Source of the DNA: Sphingobacterium sp. N143
GTDB taxonomy: Bacteria; Bacteroidota; Bacteroidia; Sphingobacteriales; Sphingobacteriaceae
Assembly (NCBI RefSeq): GCF_030325625.1
Contig: NZ_JACAIS010000003.1
Coordinates: 186,001 to 250,000 of the forward strand
Direction of reading: 5' to 3'
DNA: 64,000 nucleotides
A program made the position numbers and the translations under genes. Under the pieces are notes generated by a model. The model was not told where the DNA came from. It did no database searches and was given only the letters and a program-made list of their open reading frames with translations. Shown in pieces: positions 18,994 to 26,740 of the stretch; position 1 is the first letter of the stretch, and the number at the start of each line of letters is the position of its first letter.

Positions 18994-19251
18994 CTATAAA
19001 AGAAGCACTTTCCAGGCCATATCTAACTGATTATCTTGCAAATACTCTTTTGATTTTAGCTGAAGGTGAATATTTCTTGTAGTTGGGTCTCCGATAAATG
19101 CATTTAATAATTCATAAATTTCGGGCAGGCTGGAGACATCGTCAACTTCCTCTGGCGTAGGTAAACGGTCGACCTGTGCCAATTTAATTTTATCATTTTC
19201 GGTAAAAACGCTCGAATCTTTTACAAAAGCGGGAAGCTGATCATAGTTCAT
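18994..19251 (-). CDS. Hypothetical protein, 85 residues
   Basis: I do not recognise this small acidic, soluble protein. It has no signal peptide, membrane segment or cysteine, and its middle (LPTPEEVDDVSSLPEIYELL) looks helical with acidic patches. It lies between icd and serC on the minus strand. The only upstream ATG, at 19251, sits five to six bases after the stem of a perfect hairpin that looks like the icd terminator, so expression may depend on read-through or on a promoter inside icd. Codon use looks like that of its neighbours. Confidence 0.65.
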   Translation of the reverse strand: MNYDQLPAFVKDSSVFTENDKIKLAQVDRLPTPEEVDDVSSLPEIYELLNAFIGDPTTRNIHLQLKSKEYLQDNQLDMAWKVLLL

Positions 19252-19255
19252 AAAA

Positions 19256-19284
19256 AAGCAGAAATTTGAATCAAATTTCTGCTT
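19256..19284 (-). terminator. Terminator of icd, abutting the next start codon
   Basis: AAGCAGAAATTTGA pairs perfectly with TCAAATTTCTGCTT. On the minus strand a T-run follows, and the ATG of the 85-residue gene comes straight after it. Confidence 0.85.
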
Positions 19285-19307
19285 AATATCCCAAAAAAGA
19301 AAAAATC

Positions 19308-20570
19308 TTACAATTTTTCAATGATCTTATCAGCAAATTCACTGGTTTTCACCAGTGTTGCCTCTTCCATTAGATTGTAAAAATCAACCGTAACGGTTTT
19401 ACGCAAAATAGTTTCACCCAGGGCTTTTACAATTGCTGCGGCAGCTTCTGTCCAGCCCAGGTATTCAAACATCATCACGCCACTCAAGATGACAGATGAT
19501 GGATTCATTGTATTTGTATTCGCAAATCGTGGGGCAGTACCATGCGTGGCCTCAAAAACAGCATGTCCTGTTTTAAAATTGATGTTTGCCCCCGGTGCAA
19601 TACCTATTCCGCCGACCATGGCTGCCAAAGCATCCGAAATATAATCTCCATTCAGATTTAAGGTAGCTACGACTGAAAAGTCCTTTGGATTGAGCAGTAT
19701 CTGTTGTAAAAAATTATCTGCAATAATATCTTTGATCAATATTTTACCTTCAGCAAGCGCATCTTTTTGTTCTTGATTAGCAGCTTCCTCTCCCCGCTCC
19801 GCCTTGGTCCGCTCCCATTGTCCCCAGGTGTAAGTCTCATGACTAAATTCAGTTTCGGCCACATCGTATGCCCATTGTTTAAAAGCGCCCTCAGTGAACT
19901 TCATAATATTTCCCTTATGTACGATGGTAACAGAAGGAAGGGAATAATCAATGGCATGCACGATTGCTGCACGAATCAACCGTTTGGAGCCTTCTTCAGA
20001 AACCAATTTAACACCGACCCCGGTCGTGTTCGAAAAATCGTAGCTGATCGCTAATTCGTCTTTCAGAAAATCCTGCAGTTTATTTGCCTCTGCGCTACCA
20101 GCCTGAAATTCAATCCCCGCATAGATATCTTCCGTATTTTCCCTAAAAACAACCATATCAACATACTCAGGATGCTTGACCGGCGAAGGCACTCCCTTAA
20201 ACCATTTTGTTGGACGCTGGCAGACGTACAAGTCCAGATCCTTTCTCAAAGCAACATTTAATGAACGAATGCCACCTCCTACTGGCGTAGTCAATGGTCC
20301 CTTGATCCCCACTAAATATTCTTTGAGTATATCCAGTGTCGCTTTGGGCAGCCACTCACCTGTTTCATTAAAGGCTTTTTCTCCAGCCAAAACTTCTTTC
20401 CAGATAATCTTCCGTTCCCCCTTGTAGGTCTTTTCTATTGCCTTGTCAAATACACGTACGGCAGCACGCCATAGGTCTGGACCTATGCCGTCGCCTATGA
20501 TAAAAGGAATAACTGGAACATTTGGAACCTCAAGCGTCCCGCGATCGGACAATGTAATTTTATTTGACAT
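19308..20570 (-). CDS. icd: Isocitrate dehydrogenase (NADP type)
   Basis: Oxidative decarboxylation of isocitrate to 2-oxoglutarate in the TCA cycle. A 420-residue member of the homodimeric bacterial class close to E. coli Icd. The substrate-binding segment is [25 protein letters not shown] near residues 100-125, and [15 protein letters not shown] near 142-156 is the family signature. [15 protein letters not shown] and [19 protein letters not shown] are further conserved blocks. The start ATG at 20570 is 24 bases after the antiporter gene, so co-transcription with it is likely. Confidence 0.93.
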   Translation of the reverse strand: MSNKITLSDRGTLEVPNVPVIPFIIGDGIGPDLWRAAVRVFDKAIEKTYKGERKIIWKEVLAGEKAFNETGEWLPKATLDILKEYLVGIKGPLTTPVGGGIRSLNVALRKDLDLYVCQRPTKWFKGVPSPVKHPEYVDMVVFRENTEDIYAGIEFQAGSAEANKLQDFLKDELAISYDFSNTTGVGVKLVSEEGSKRLIRAAIVHAIDYSLPSVTIVHKGNIMKFTEGAFKQWAYDVAETEFSHETYTWGQWERTKAERGEEAANQEQKDALAEGKILIKDIIADNFLQQILLNPKDFSVVATLNLNGDYISDALAAMVGGIGIAPGANINFKTGHAVFEATHGTAPRFANTNTMNPSSVILSGVMMFEYLGWTEAAAAIVKALGETILRKTVTVDFYNLMEEATLVKTSEFADKIIEKL

Positions 20571-20594
20571 AATCTGCTATTTTAGTGGATATGG

Positions 20595-22718
20595 TTATCC
20601 TTTATTAAACATATTTCCGATCTCTTTACTGATCTTCCTAAATATTGGAGCGGCCTCAACCTCTTCATACTCGTCAATATGTGGATTCTCCACTCTACTA
20701 GGAAACACCAGAACAAGATTTTCGTTTGCATAAATTCGATCTAATTTTTTGGCAATGCCATCCAGGGAATCTCGATAAGAGACTCCTCCATTTCTGGCAG
20801 ATACGAAAATAAACATCCCATCTTCTTCTTTAAACGCTTTCAAGCCCTGCAAACTATCCCATTCATTATAATTCTTGAAGGTAACGGGCACGGAGTTTTT
20901 TATTTCAACAAGATATTCCTCAATAGCAGTTTTCGAACGGCTGTTAACGACAAACGTTATTGAAATGGAGAGTTCCTGTGCTAATTTAGCTATTTTTTCC
21001 AGCCAATACTCAAAACCAAACTCAGCTTCACACATCGGGGGAGCAAACACGACGATGGACTTATTGGAAATAAAAGGTTTCTTAAAATGACAGAGCATGA
21101 CACTCGCTGAAGTCCGATTCAGAATGCTCTCGGTTTTCTCACCGACGAATTTATCCATAAAATTGGCTGCACTTGGCCATCCCAACACAATACAGTTAGC
21201 TGAAACTTCTTTTGCCGACCTTGCAACACCACTGGCAATATTTAAGTCTATAGTAGCACTAATACTTACATCAGTCTCATTACCAGAAGCATAACGAACC
21301 ATATTATCTAGATTTTTGCGCGCTTTGGACATATTCAACTGTGCTTGCTCATTATCTTTCACGACAGAAACAATGGTAACTGGATAGGTACACTTTTTAC
21401 TTTTAATATAGGTGGAAAAATCCAGGATAGGTTCCATATTGTCCATATTGGCAATGGATATCAATATATTGTCATCTTTTTCCAGCACTGTATCTGTATG
21501 CGCCTCATCCTGTTCACCGTCCATCACCACTTTTCGGGAAGCGTTACCTGTAACTACAGTGGCGACAATACAAGTGACTAGAATCAGTAAAATCGTACCA
21601 TTCAATACATTTTCATCGATGAGACCACTTTTGTGACCTACCATGATCACCGCCAACGTAGCTGCAGCATGGGCACTACTGAGGCCGAAAATTAAGTTAC
21701 GCTGTCCGCGACTGTATTTAAACGTCTTCTGGGTTAGCCAGGCTGCCACGTATTTCCCCACAATGGCAACAACGGTCAACGTTCCGGCAATGATTAACGC
21801 TTGTGGCCCTTTGAGGATCACACTGATATCGACAATCATCCCAACAGATATTAGGAAAAAGGGAATAAAAATAGCATTCCCGATAAATTCGATTCGGTTC
21901 ATCAAGGCTGAAGAATGCGGAATCAGCTTATTCAGGGCCAGCCCGGCAACAAAGGCCCCAATGATAGGTTCTAATCCGGCAATCTCAGCTAAGAAGGCCG
22001 CAAAAAACACCACAGAAAGGACAAAAATATAATTTGAGGTCTTTTCACTTCCCAACCTTTCAAAAAACCATTTTGCAATCCGCGGGATGATACCGAACAT
22101 AATAAAGAGGAAAATGGCAAAGGATATAGCTAAAGTGGCCCAAAACTCATTACCAATATTTCCCTGGGACACCCCCGTAATAACAGCTAATATGATGAGG
22201 ACCGCCGTATCAGTCAAAATAGTCCCACCAATCGTAATAGCCACAGCTTCCATCTTGGAAATACCATAACTATTTACAATGGGATAAGACACCAGCGTAT
22301 GGGTGGCAAACATACTGGATATGAGCAAGCTGGGCAACACATCATATCCCAGCAAAAGGTGACAGACAGGATATCCAATGCTAATGGGCACGATAAATGT
22401 AAAGAAACCGAATAACAGGCTTTTATTCTTGGTTTTTTTGAACTCGTTCATATCCAGCTCTAAACCAGCGATAAACATAATATAAAGCAGACCTATAGTG
22501 GAGAACAAATTAATTGCAGAGTTCTTTTCCAGCCAATTCAATCCATGCGGCCCAATAATAACGCCGGAAATAATCAATCCAATGATCCCTGGCACCTTGA
22601 TCGGCCTGAGAATAATAGGAGATAGTAAAATAATAAAGAGTACTAAAGAAAAAATAAGTACAGGATTTTGCAATGGCGCTTCAAATGCCTGGGAAATATG
22701 CTCAAAAGTTTTATTCAT
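20595..22718 (-). CDS. Cation/proton antiporter with C-terminal universal-stress-type domain
   Basis: A 707-residue inner-membrane protein of the CPA2 (KefB/NapA) type. Residues about 15-400 form some twelve helices with GLEPIIGAFVAGLALNKLIP in the exchanger core. Residues about 415-700 are soluble and look like tandem UspA-type domains (for example VSANCIVLGWPSAANF and SIVVFAPPMC), which may bind a nucleotide and gate transport. It exports Na+ or K+ in exchange for protons; which ion is uncertain. It precedes icd by 24 bases on the same strand, an arrangement without an obvious functional reason. Length agrees with other Bacteroidota proteins of this architecture. Confidence 0.87.
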   Translation of the reverse strand: MNKTFEHISQAFEAPLQNPVLIFSLVLFIILLSPIILRPIKVPGIIGLIISGVIIGPHGLNWLEKNSAINLFSTIGLLYIMFIAGLELDMNEFKKTKNKSLLFGFFTFIVPISIGYPVCHLLLGYDVLPSLLISSMFATHTLVSYPIVNSYGISKMEAVAITIGGTILTDTAVLIILAVITGVSQGNIGNEFWATLAISFAIFLFIMFGIIPRIAKWFFERLGSEKTSNYIFVLSVVFFAAFLAEIAGLEPIIGAFVAGLALNKLIPHSSALMNRIEFIGNAIFIPFFLISVGMIVDISVILKGPQALIIAGTLTVVAIVGKYVAAWLTQKTFKYSRGQRNLIFGLSSAHAAATLAVIMVGHKSGLIDENVLNGTILLILVTCIVATVVTGNASRKVVMDGEQDEAHTDTVLEKDDNILISIANMDNMEPILDFSTYIKSKKCTYPVTIVSVVKDNEQAQLNMSKARKNLDNMVRYASGNETDVSISATIDLNIASGVARSAKEVSANCIVLGWPSAANFMDKFVGEKTESILNRTSASVMLCHFKKPFISNKSIVVFAPPMCEAEFGFEYWLEKIAKLAQELSISITFVVNSRSKTAIEEYLVEIKNSVPVTFKNYNEWDSLQGLKAFKEEDGMFIFVSARNGGVSYRDSLDGIAKKLDRIYANENLVLVFPSRVENPHIDEYEEVEAAPIFRKISKEIGNMFNKG

Positions 22719-22830
22719 ATGTGCTTGTATGCTATCGGTAAATGTAAGTGCTTATTTTTATTAGAAAACCCAAAAAAGTTAACAGCACTAAAAATACAAT
22801 TTTTCCAGCAAAAGGATAGCTAAAAAAAAG

Positions 22831-24048
22831 CTACTTAAAAGAAATTGCTTTAATCGGACTAATTTTGGTAATTAACATGGAAGGAATGAACAAGGAAATC
22901 ATTCCGATAAAAACCACGGCCAAGTTGACCAGAACAACATCAGACCAATAAAGTTTGACAGCCACATATGAAATATAATAAGTCTGCTCGTCAAGTTTAA
23001 AAAAGTGTGTATAATCTTGGAAAAAGTAAAAACCTAATCCAATTAGATTCCCAATCAGCAGGCCGAGGCCGATGAGGTATAATGCACTGTACATAAATAC
23101 ACGTCTGATCCCTGCATTATGATATCCTAATGCTTTTAGAATACCGATCATTGAAGTGCGTTCCAGAATTGTGATCAGTAAAGCCGAGATCATATTGATG
23201 ATGGCTACTACTGTCATTAAGATAAAAATAATTTTTGTATTCATATCCAGAAGCTCCAGCCATTGAAAGATATCCGGCACCTGGTCCTTAATATTGATGG
23301 CTTGCATGTCAATGGGCAGCATATCTTCTATCTCACCTGTGATCCGCTCGAGTTGATTAAAATCTTTAATCCGGATTTCGTATCCGCCGACTTCATTGTC
23401 GTCGAGGTTACTGAGTTTCCGAATAATATTTAAGGAACCGATCACATATACCTTATCCAATTCTTCCGAACCTGTATTAAATATGCCTTTAATGACAAAT
23501 TTACGCTTACGTATGGGATCCTGAACAAAATACATGATAAAGTCATCTCCCACCTTTAGCATCAACCGATCTGCCAAGTATTTGGATACCAAAATCTGAT
23601 TATCCGCATTTTCAGATTTAAAGTTTATGGTCTCCCCATCAATGAGCATACTTTTGAGGTGTTGTTGATCATAAAGCGAATCAACACCTTTTAATACGAC
23701 TCCTTCAACCTCATTATTCACATTAATAATCCCTGCTTTTGTCGCGAATGAGTTGATAGAATAGACTTCGGGTATTGCCTGTATAGATTTATTGAGTTGG
23801 GGAGTAAGTGAAATCGGTGAATTTTCATAAGACTGGTTCAGGTCATAACGTAAAACCAGTACATCGGCAAAGAATCCACGTTGTTTACTGATAATCTCCC
23901 CCTTAAATCCCCGCAAAACAGCAATCGATATGATAATGGCAGCAATTGCCAACGCAATTGCCCCGATCGTAACCCGAACAATCAATTTCGAAAAGGTCCG
24001 TTTACCAGAAAATGCGATCCGACTTGCTAAAAAATAAGGAAAATTCAA
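22831..24048 (-). CDS. LolC/E-type ABC transporter permease (FtsX/MacB fold)
   Basis: An inner-membrane permease of 405 residues with one N-terminal helix (about 25-45), a large periplasmic domain (about 50-265) and three C-terminal helices, the FtsX/MacB_PCD architecture. It begins MNFPYFLASRIAFSGKRTFSKLI, which is the usual start of LolC/LolE-like proteins that extract lipoproteins for transfer to the outer membrane. No ATPase gene is adjacent. The start codon is TTG, not ATG: no in-frame ATG fits, and a TAACTTTG promoter element lies about 25 bases upstream. It is divergent from fmt. Confidence 0.85.
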   Translation of the reverse strand: MNFPYFLASRIAFSGKRTFSKLIVRVTIGAIALAIAAIIISIAVLRGFKGEIISKQRGFFADVLVLRYDLNQSYENSPISLTPQLNKSIQAIPEVYSINSFATKAGIINVNNEVEGVVLKGVDSLYDQQHLKSMLIDGETINFKSENADNQILVSKYLADRLMLKVGDDFIMYFVQDPIRKRKFVIKGIFNTGSEELDKVYVIGSLNIIRKLSNLDDNEVGGYEIRIKDFNQLERITGEIEDMLPIDMQAINIKDQVPDIFQWLELLDMNTKIIFILMTVVAIINMISALLITILERTSMIGILKALGYHNAGIRRVFMYSALYLIGLGLLIGNLIGLGFYFFQDYTHFFKLDEQTYYISYVAVKLYWSDVVLVNLAVVFIGMISLFIPSMLITKISPIKAISFK

Positions 24049-24074
24049 GCTTTCAATATATTTATGTAACTTCG

Positions 24075-24082
24075 CAAAGTTA
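24075..24082 (-). promoter_or_regulatory. -7 promoter element of the LolC/E-type gene
   Basis: TAACTTTG on the minus strand, exact to consensus, lies about 27 bases before the TTG start and so supports that unusual start codon. Confidence 0.65.
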
Positions 24083-24199
24083 TAAAAATTTGTTATTTAC
24101 AAAACTAAAATAGCAAATAAGTAGCTGCTTTTCGGATGACAGGCCGTCATTTGGATGGTTATTGGTTTCAAGGATTTTTAACAAAAACTGTACATAATT

Positions 24200-25117
24200 A
24201 TGCGTATTATTTTCATGGGAACTCCGGACTTTGCTGTAGCGTCACTGGAAGCTCTTATTCGTGCTGGCGAACAAGTTGTCGCTGTGGTAACAGCACCGGA
24301 TAAACCAGCAGGACGTGGGCAAAAAATACATGAATCGGCCGTTAAAATATTCGCAACACAACAGCATATTCCAGTTCTTCAGCCGGTCAAACTCCGGGAC
24401 AAAACATTTCTCGATCAACTTAGCAGCTATCAGGCTGATCTTCAGGTCGTCGTAGCTTTTCGGATGCTTCCAGAGGTCGTTTGGAACATGCCAAAGCATG
24501 GAACCATTAATGTTCATGCCTCTTTATTACCCCAGTACAGAGGAGCTGCCCCAATAAATCATGCCATCATCAATGGAGAAACTGAATCTGGGGTCACCAC
24601 ATTTTTATTGCAACACGAAATAGATACCGGAAATATCCTGCTGTCCGCAAAGGTTGCAATCAAAGAGACTGACACCGCAGGCGACCTGCACGATAACCTG
24701 ATGCAGCTCGGCGCACTGACCTTGCTTGAAACGATCAGACAACTGAAAGAAGGCACACTCCAGCCCAAAAATCAGGACGATATCGTTCCGGTCATGCATC
24801 TGAAACATGCACCAAAAATTTTTAAAGAGGACTGTAAAATTAACTGGGATCAACCGGTAGATGCTGTTTATAATTTTATACGTGGGCTCAGCCCCTTTCC
24901 AACAGCCTATACCTTACTGGATGGCAAGGTGTTGAAAATCTATTCAACGGCAAGAGAATATACGCCCACTCCTGCTGCACCGGGCACAATAGCTACGGAT
25001 AAGAAAAGCTATCTAAAATTTGCAGCTCAAGATGGGTATATTACGGTCAATGAACTCCAACTTGAAGGTAAAAAGAAAATGAATGTGGTAGACTTCTTAA
25101 AAGGCTATCGGTTTTAA
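24200..25117 (+). CDS. fmt: Methionyl-tRNA formyltransferase
   Basis: Transfers a formyl group from 10-formyltetrahydrofolate to initiator Met-tRNA. It has 305 residues, a normal length. The start MRIIFMGTPDFAVASLEAL is the family start. The N-terminal catalytic domain contains HASLLPQYRGAAPINHAIINGE (near 110-131) with the catalytic Asn-His-Asp set (NVHASLLP, ETDTAGDLHD). The C-terminal OB-like tRNA-binding domain starts near residue 208. It usually pairs with def, but no def gene is present here. Its end overlaps the convergent XRE gene by 4 bases. Confidence 0.95.
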   Translation: MRIIFMGTPDFAVASLEALIRAGEQVVAVVTAPDKPAGRGQKIHESAVKIFATQQHIPVLQPVKLRDKTFLDQLSSYQADLQVVVAFRMLPEVVWNMPKHGTINVHASLLPQYRGAAPINHAIINGETESGVTTFLLQHEIDTGNILLSAKVAIKETDTAGDLHDNLMQLGALTLLETIRQLKEGTLQPKNQDDIVPVMHLKHAPKIFKEDCKINWDQPVDAVYNFIRGLSPFPTAYTLLDGKVLKIYSTAREYTPTPAAPGTIATDKKSYLKFAAQDGYITVNELQLEGKKKMNVVDFLKGYRF

Positions 25118-25335
25118 TTTTTTTCATCTTCACCGTCGTCATATTGCAGTAAGTCACCGGGCTGGCAATTTAGTGCTTTACATATCGCTTCAAGTGTATC
25201 TAATCGTAATGCTTTTGCCTTTTGATTTTTTATGATTGAAAGATTAGAAAGCGTTATTCCCACGCGGTCACTCAATTGGTTAAGTGACATTTTTTTCTCT
25301 TTCATTATTTTATCCAAGTGAATTAAAATTGGCAT
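25114..25335 (-). CDS. Small XRE-family (Cro/CI-type) DNA-binding protein
   Basis: A 73-residue protein made almost entirely of one helix-turn-helix domain (residues about 7-65): SLNQLSDRVGITLSNLSIIKNQKAKALRLDTLEAICKALN in short form, ending in an acidic tail. This is the YozG/Cro type found next to many unrelated genes; a neighbouring membrane protein partner often present in this subfamily is absent here. It probably binds DNA as a dimer and may regulate itself. Target genes are unknown. Confidence 0.87.
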   Translation of the reverse strand: MPILIHLDKIMKEKKMSLNQLSDRVGITLSNLSIIKNQKAKALRLDTLEAICKALNCQPGDLLQYDDGEDEKN

Positions 25336-25722
25336 AATATAATTTTTATTCTTTTAAATTTATTTAATGTCTCTAGTAAAACAAAACATATATCTTTTTG
25401 TTTTATCATAAAATTATCATTTTAAAATAAATTGAAGGAATGCGTTTTGCGTAACATATTGGATATAATAAAAGAATTGTTTAATAACTGAAAAAAAATA
25501 AAACCTTATAGCTCTTTAAATATCAAACAGTTGAATATCACAGTAACGATTAAGAAAGAAAAACAATATGAAGTGGAATAGTTTTTGATAGCACAAAAAG
25601 AAGGCTTACAAAACCATAACTCATTATAGATGAGCGGATAGATTATCCATTTTCCATTAATAATTCAAAAATTTTTCGTATTTTCGCAAACATTTCTTAG
25701 AGAGGAGAATTAATAAAAATTA
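25336..25722. other. 387-base leader region of the primary sigma factor gene
   Basis: An A+T-rich gap. At its right end TATTTTCG (about 25678-25685) resembles the -7 promoter element, followed by AGAGAGGAGAA about 14-24 bases before the sigma ATG. GCTCTTTAAA at 25511-25520 resembles an rrn boxA but stands alone. A seven-codon open frame (25568-25588, MKWNSF) is too short to support. I see no further structure. Confidence 0.5.
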
Positions 25723-26583
25723 ATGAGACAGCTCAAAATTACACAATCTATTACCAATCGTGAGTCACAGTCTTTGGACAAATACTTACACGAAATTGGT
25801 AAAGTAGACTTAATTACAGCAGAAGAAGAAGTAGAATTAGCACAGCGTATCCGGGAAGGTGATCAAGTTGCCTTGGAAAAATTGACTAAAACCAACCTTC
25901 GTTTCGTAGTATCAGTAGCAAAACAATATCAAAATCAAGGTTTGACCTTAGGTGATTTAATCAATGAAGGTAACCTGGGCTTAATTAAAGCAGCAAAACG
26001 TTTTGACGAAACAAAGGGGTTTAAATTTATTTCTTATGCCGTTTGGTGGATTCGCCAATCTATTCTTCAAGCCATTGCTGAACAATCACGTATCGTACGT
26101 TTGCCGTTGAACCAAGTTGGTTCTTTGAGCAAAATCAGTAAAGCTTTCTCAAAACTAGAACAAGAATACGAACGGGAACCATCTCCGGAAGAACTGGCAG
26201 ATATCCTCGAAACCACTGTAGATAAAGTTTCGGATACCTTAAGTAATTCTGGACGTCATGTATCCATGGATGCTCCTTTTGTTCAGGGTGAAGAAAACAC
26301 CCTTTTGGATGTATTGGAAAACCATGACCCGGACACGGATAGTTCTTTGATTGATGAATCTCTATCGGAAGAAATCAAACGATCATTGGCAACTTTAACA
26401 GAAAGAGAACGTGAAATCATTGTTCTTTTCTTTGGATTAGGTTCCAATCACCAATTGTCGTTGGAAGAAATCGGTGAGAAATTCAACTTGACACGTGAGC
26501 GCGTCCGTCAGATCAAAGACAAGGCTCTTCAACGTTTGAGACACACTTCAAGAAGCAAAATCTTAAAATCTTATTTAGGTTAA
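25723..26583 (+). CDS. rpoD: RNA polymerase primary sigma factor
   Basis: The housekeeping sigma-70 of Bacteroidota (also called sigA). At 286 residues it lacks the acidic region 1.1 found in proteobacterial sigma-70, which is usual for this phylum. Region 1.2 is [20 protein letters not shown], region 2 includes [33 protein letters not shown] and [10 protein letters not shown] (melting and -10 recognition), region 3 is about 125-200, and region 4.2 has [24 protein letters not shown] (-35 binding). It recognises the TTG/TAnnTTTG promoters listed here. A GGAG-containing ribosome site precedes the ATG, unusual in this window. Confidence 0.95.
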   Translation: MRQLKITQSITNRESQSLDKYLHEIGKVDLITAEEEVELAQRIREGDQVALEKLTKTNLRFVVSVAKQYQNQGLTLGDLINEGNLGLIKAAKRFDETKGFKFISYAVWWIRQSILQAIAEQSRIVRLPLNQVGSLSKISKAFSKLEQEYEREPSPEELADILETTVDKVSDTLSNSGRHVSMDAPFVQGEENTLLDVLENHDPDTDSSLIDESLSEEIKRSLATLTEREREIIVLFFGLGSNHQLSLEEIGEKFNLTRERVRQIKDKALQRLRHTSRSKILKSYLG

Positions 26584-26610
26584 AAGAGATATTTATTGAA
26601 TTTTTTTGGC

Positions 26611-26643
26611 AATCCCAATCAGAAATGGTTGGGATTTTTTTTT
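26611..26643 (+). terminator. Terminator of the sigma factor gene
   Basis: AATCCCAATC pairs with GGTTGGGATT (one U-G pair) across a 6-base loop, followed by a T-run of nine or more. Confidence 0.9.
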
Positions 26644-26647
26644 ACAA

Positions 26648-26680
26648 GAAGGGCCATTCGCTTTCATCGAACGGCCCTTC
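26648..26680. terminator. Hairpin between the convergent sigma and M16 genes
   Basis: GAAGGGCC and TTCG pair with CGAA and GGCCCTTC around a short loop with one mismatch. There is no clear T-run on either side, so termination here is uncertain. Confidence 0.5.
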
Positions 26681-26740
26681 CTGCTGTGTTTATCTGCCTG
26701 ATCTCAGGCTCCCTTTTAGATCCTGGAATCTACATTTTCA

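Noticed and set aside
25511..25520. GCTCTTTAAA resembling an rrn boxA upstream of the sigma factor gene
   Set aside because: It is short, lies in A+T-rich sequence, and there is no boxB or rRNA gene; chance is likely.
25568..25588. Leader peptide-like frame MKWNSF before the sigma factor gene
   Set aside because: It has no ribosome site, attenuator or runs of a regulating amino acid.
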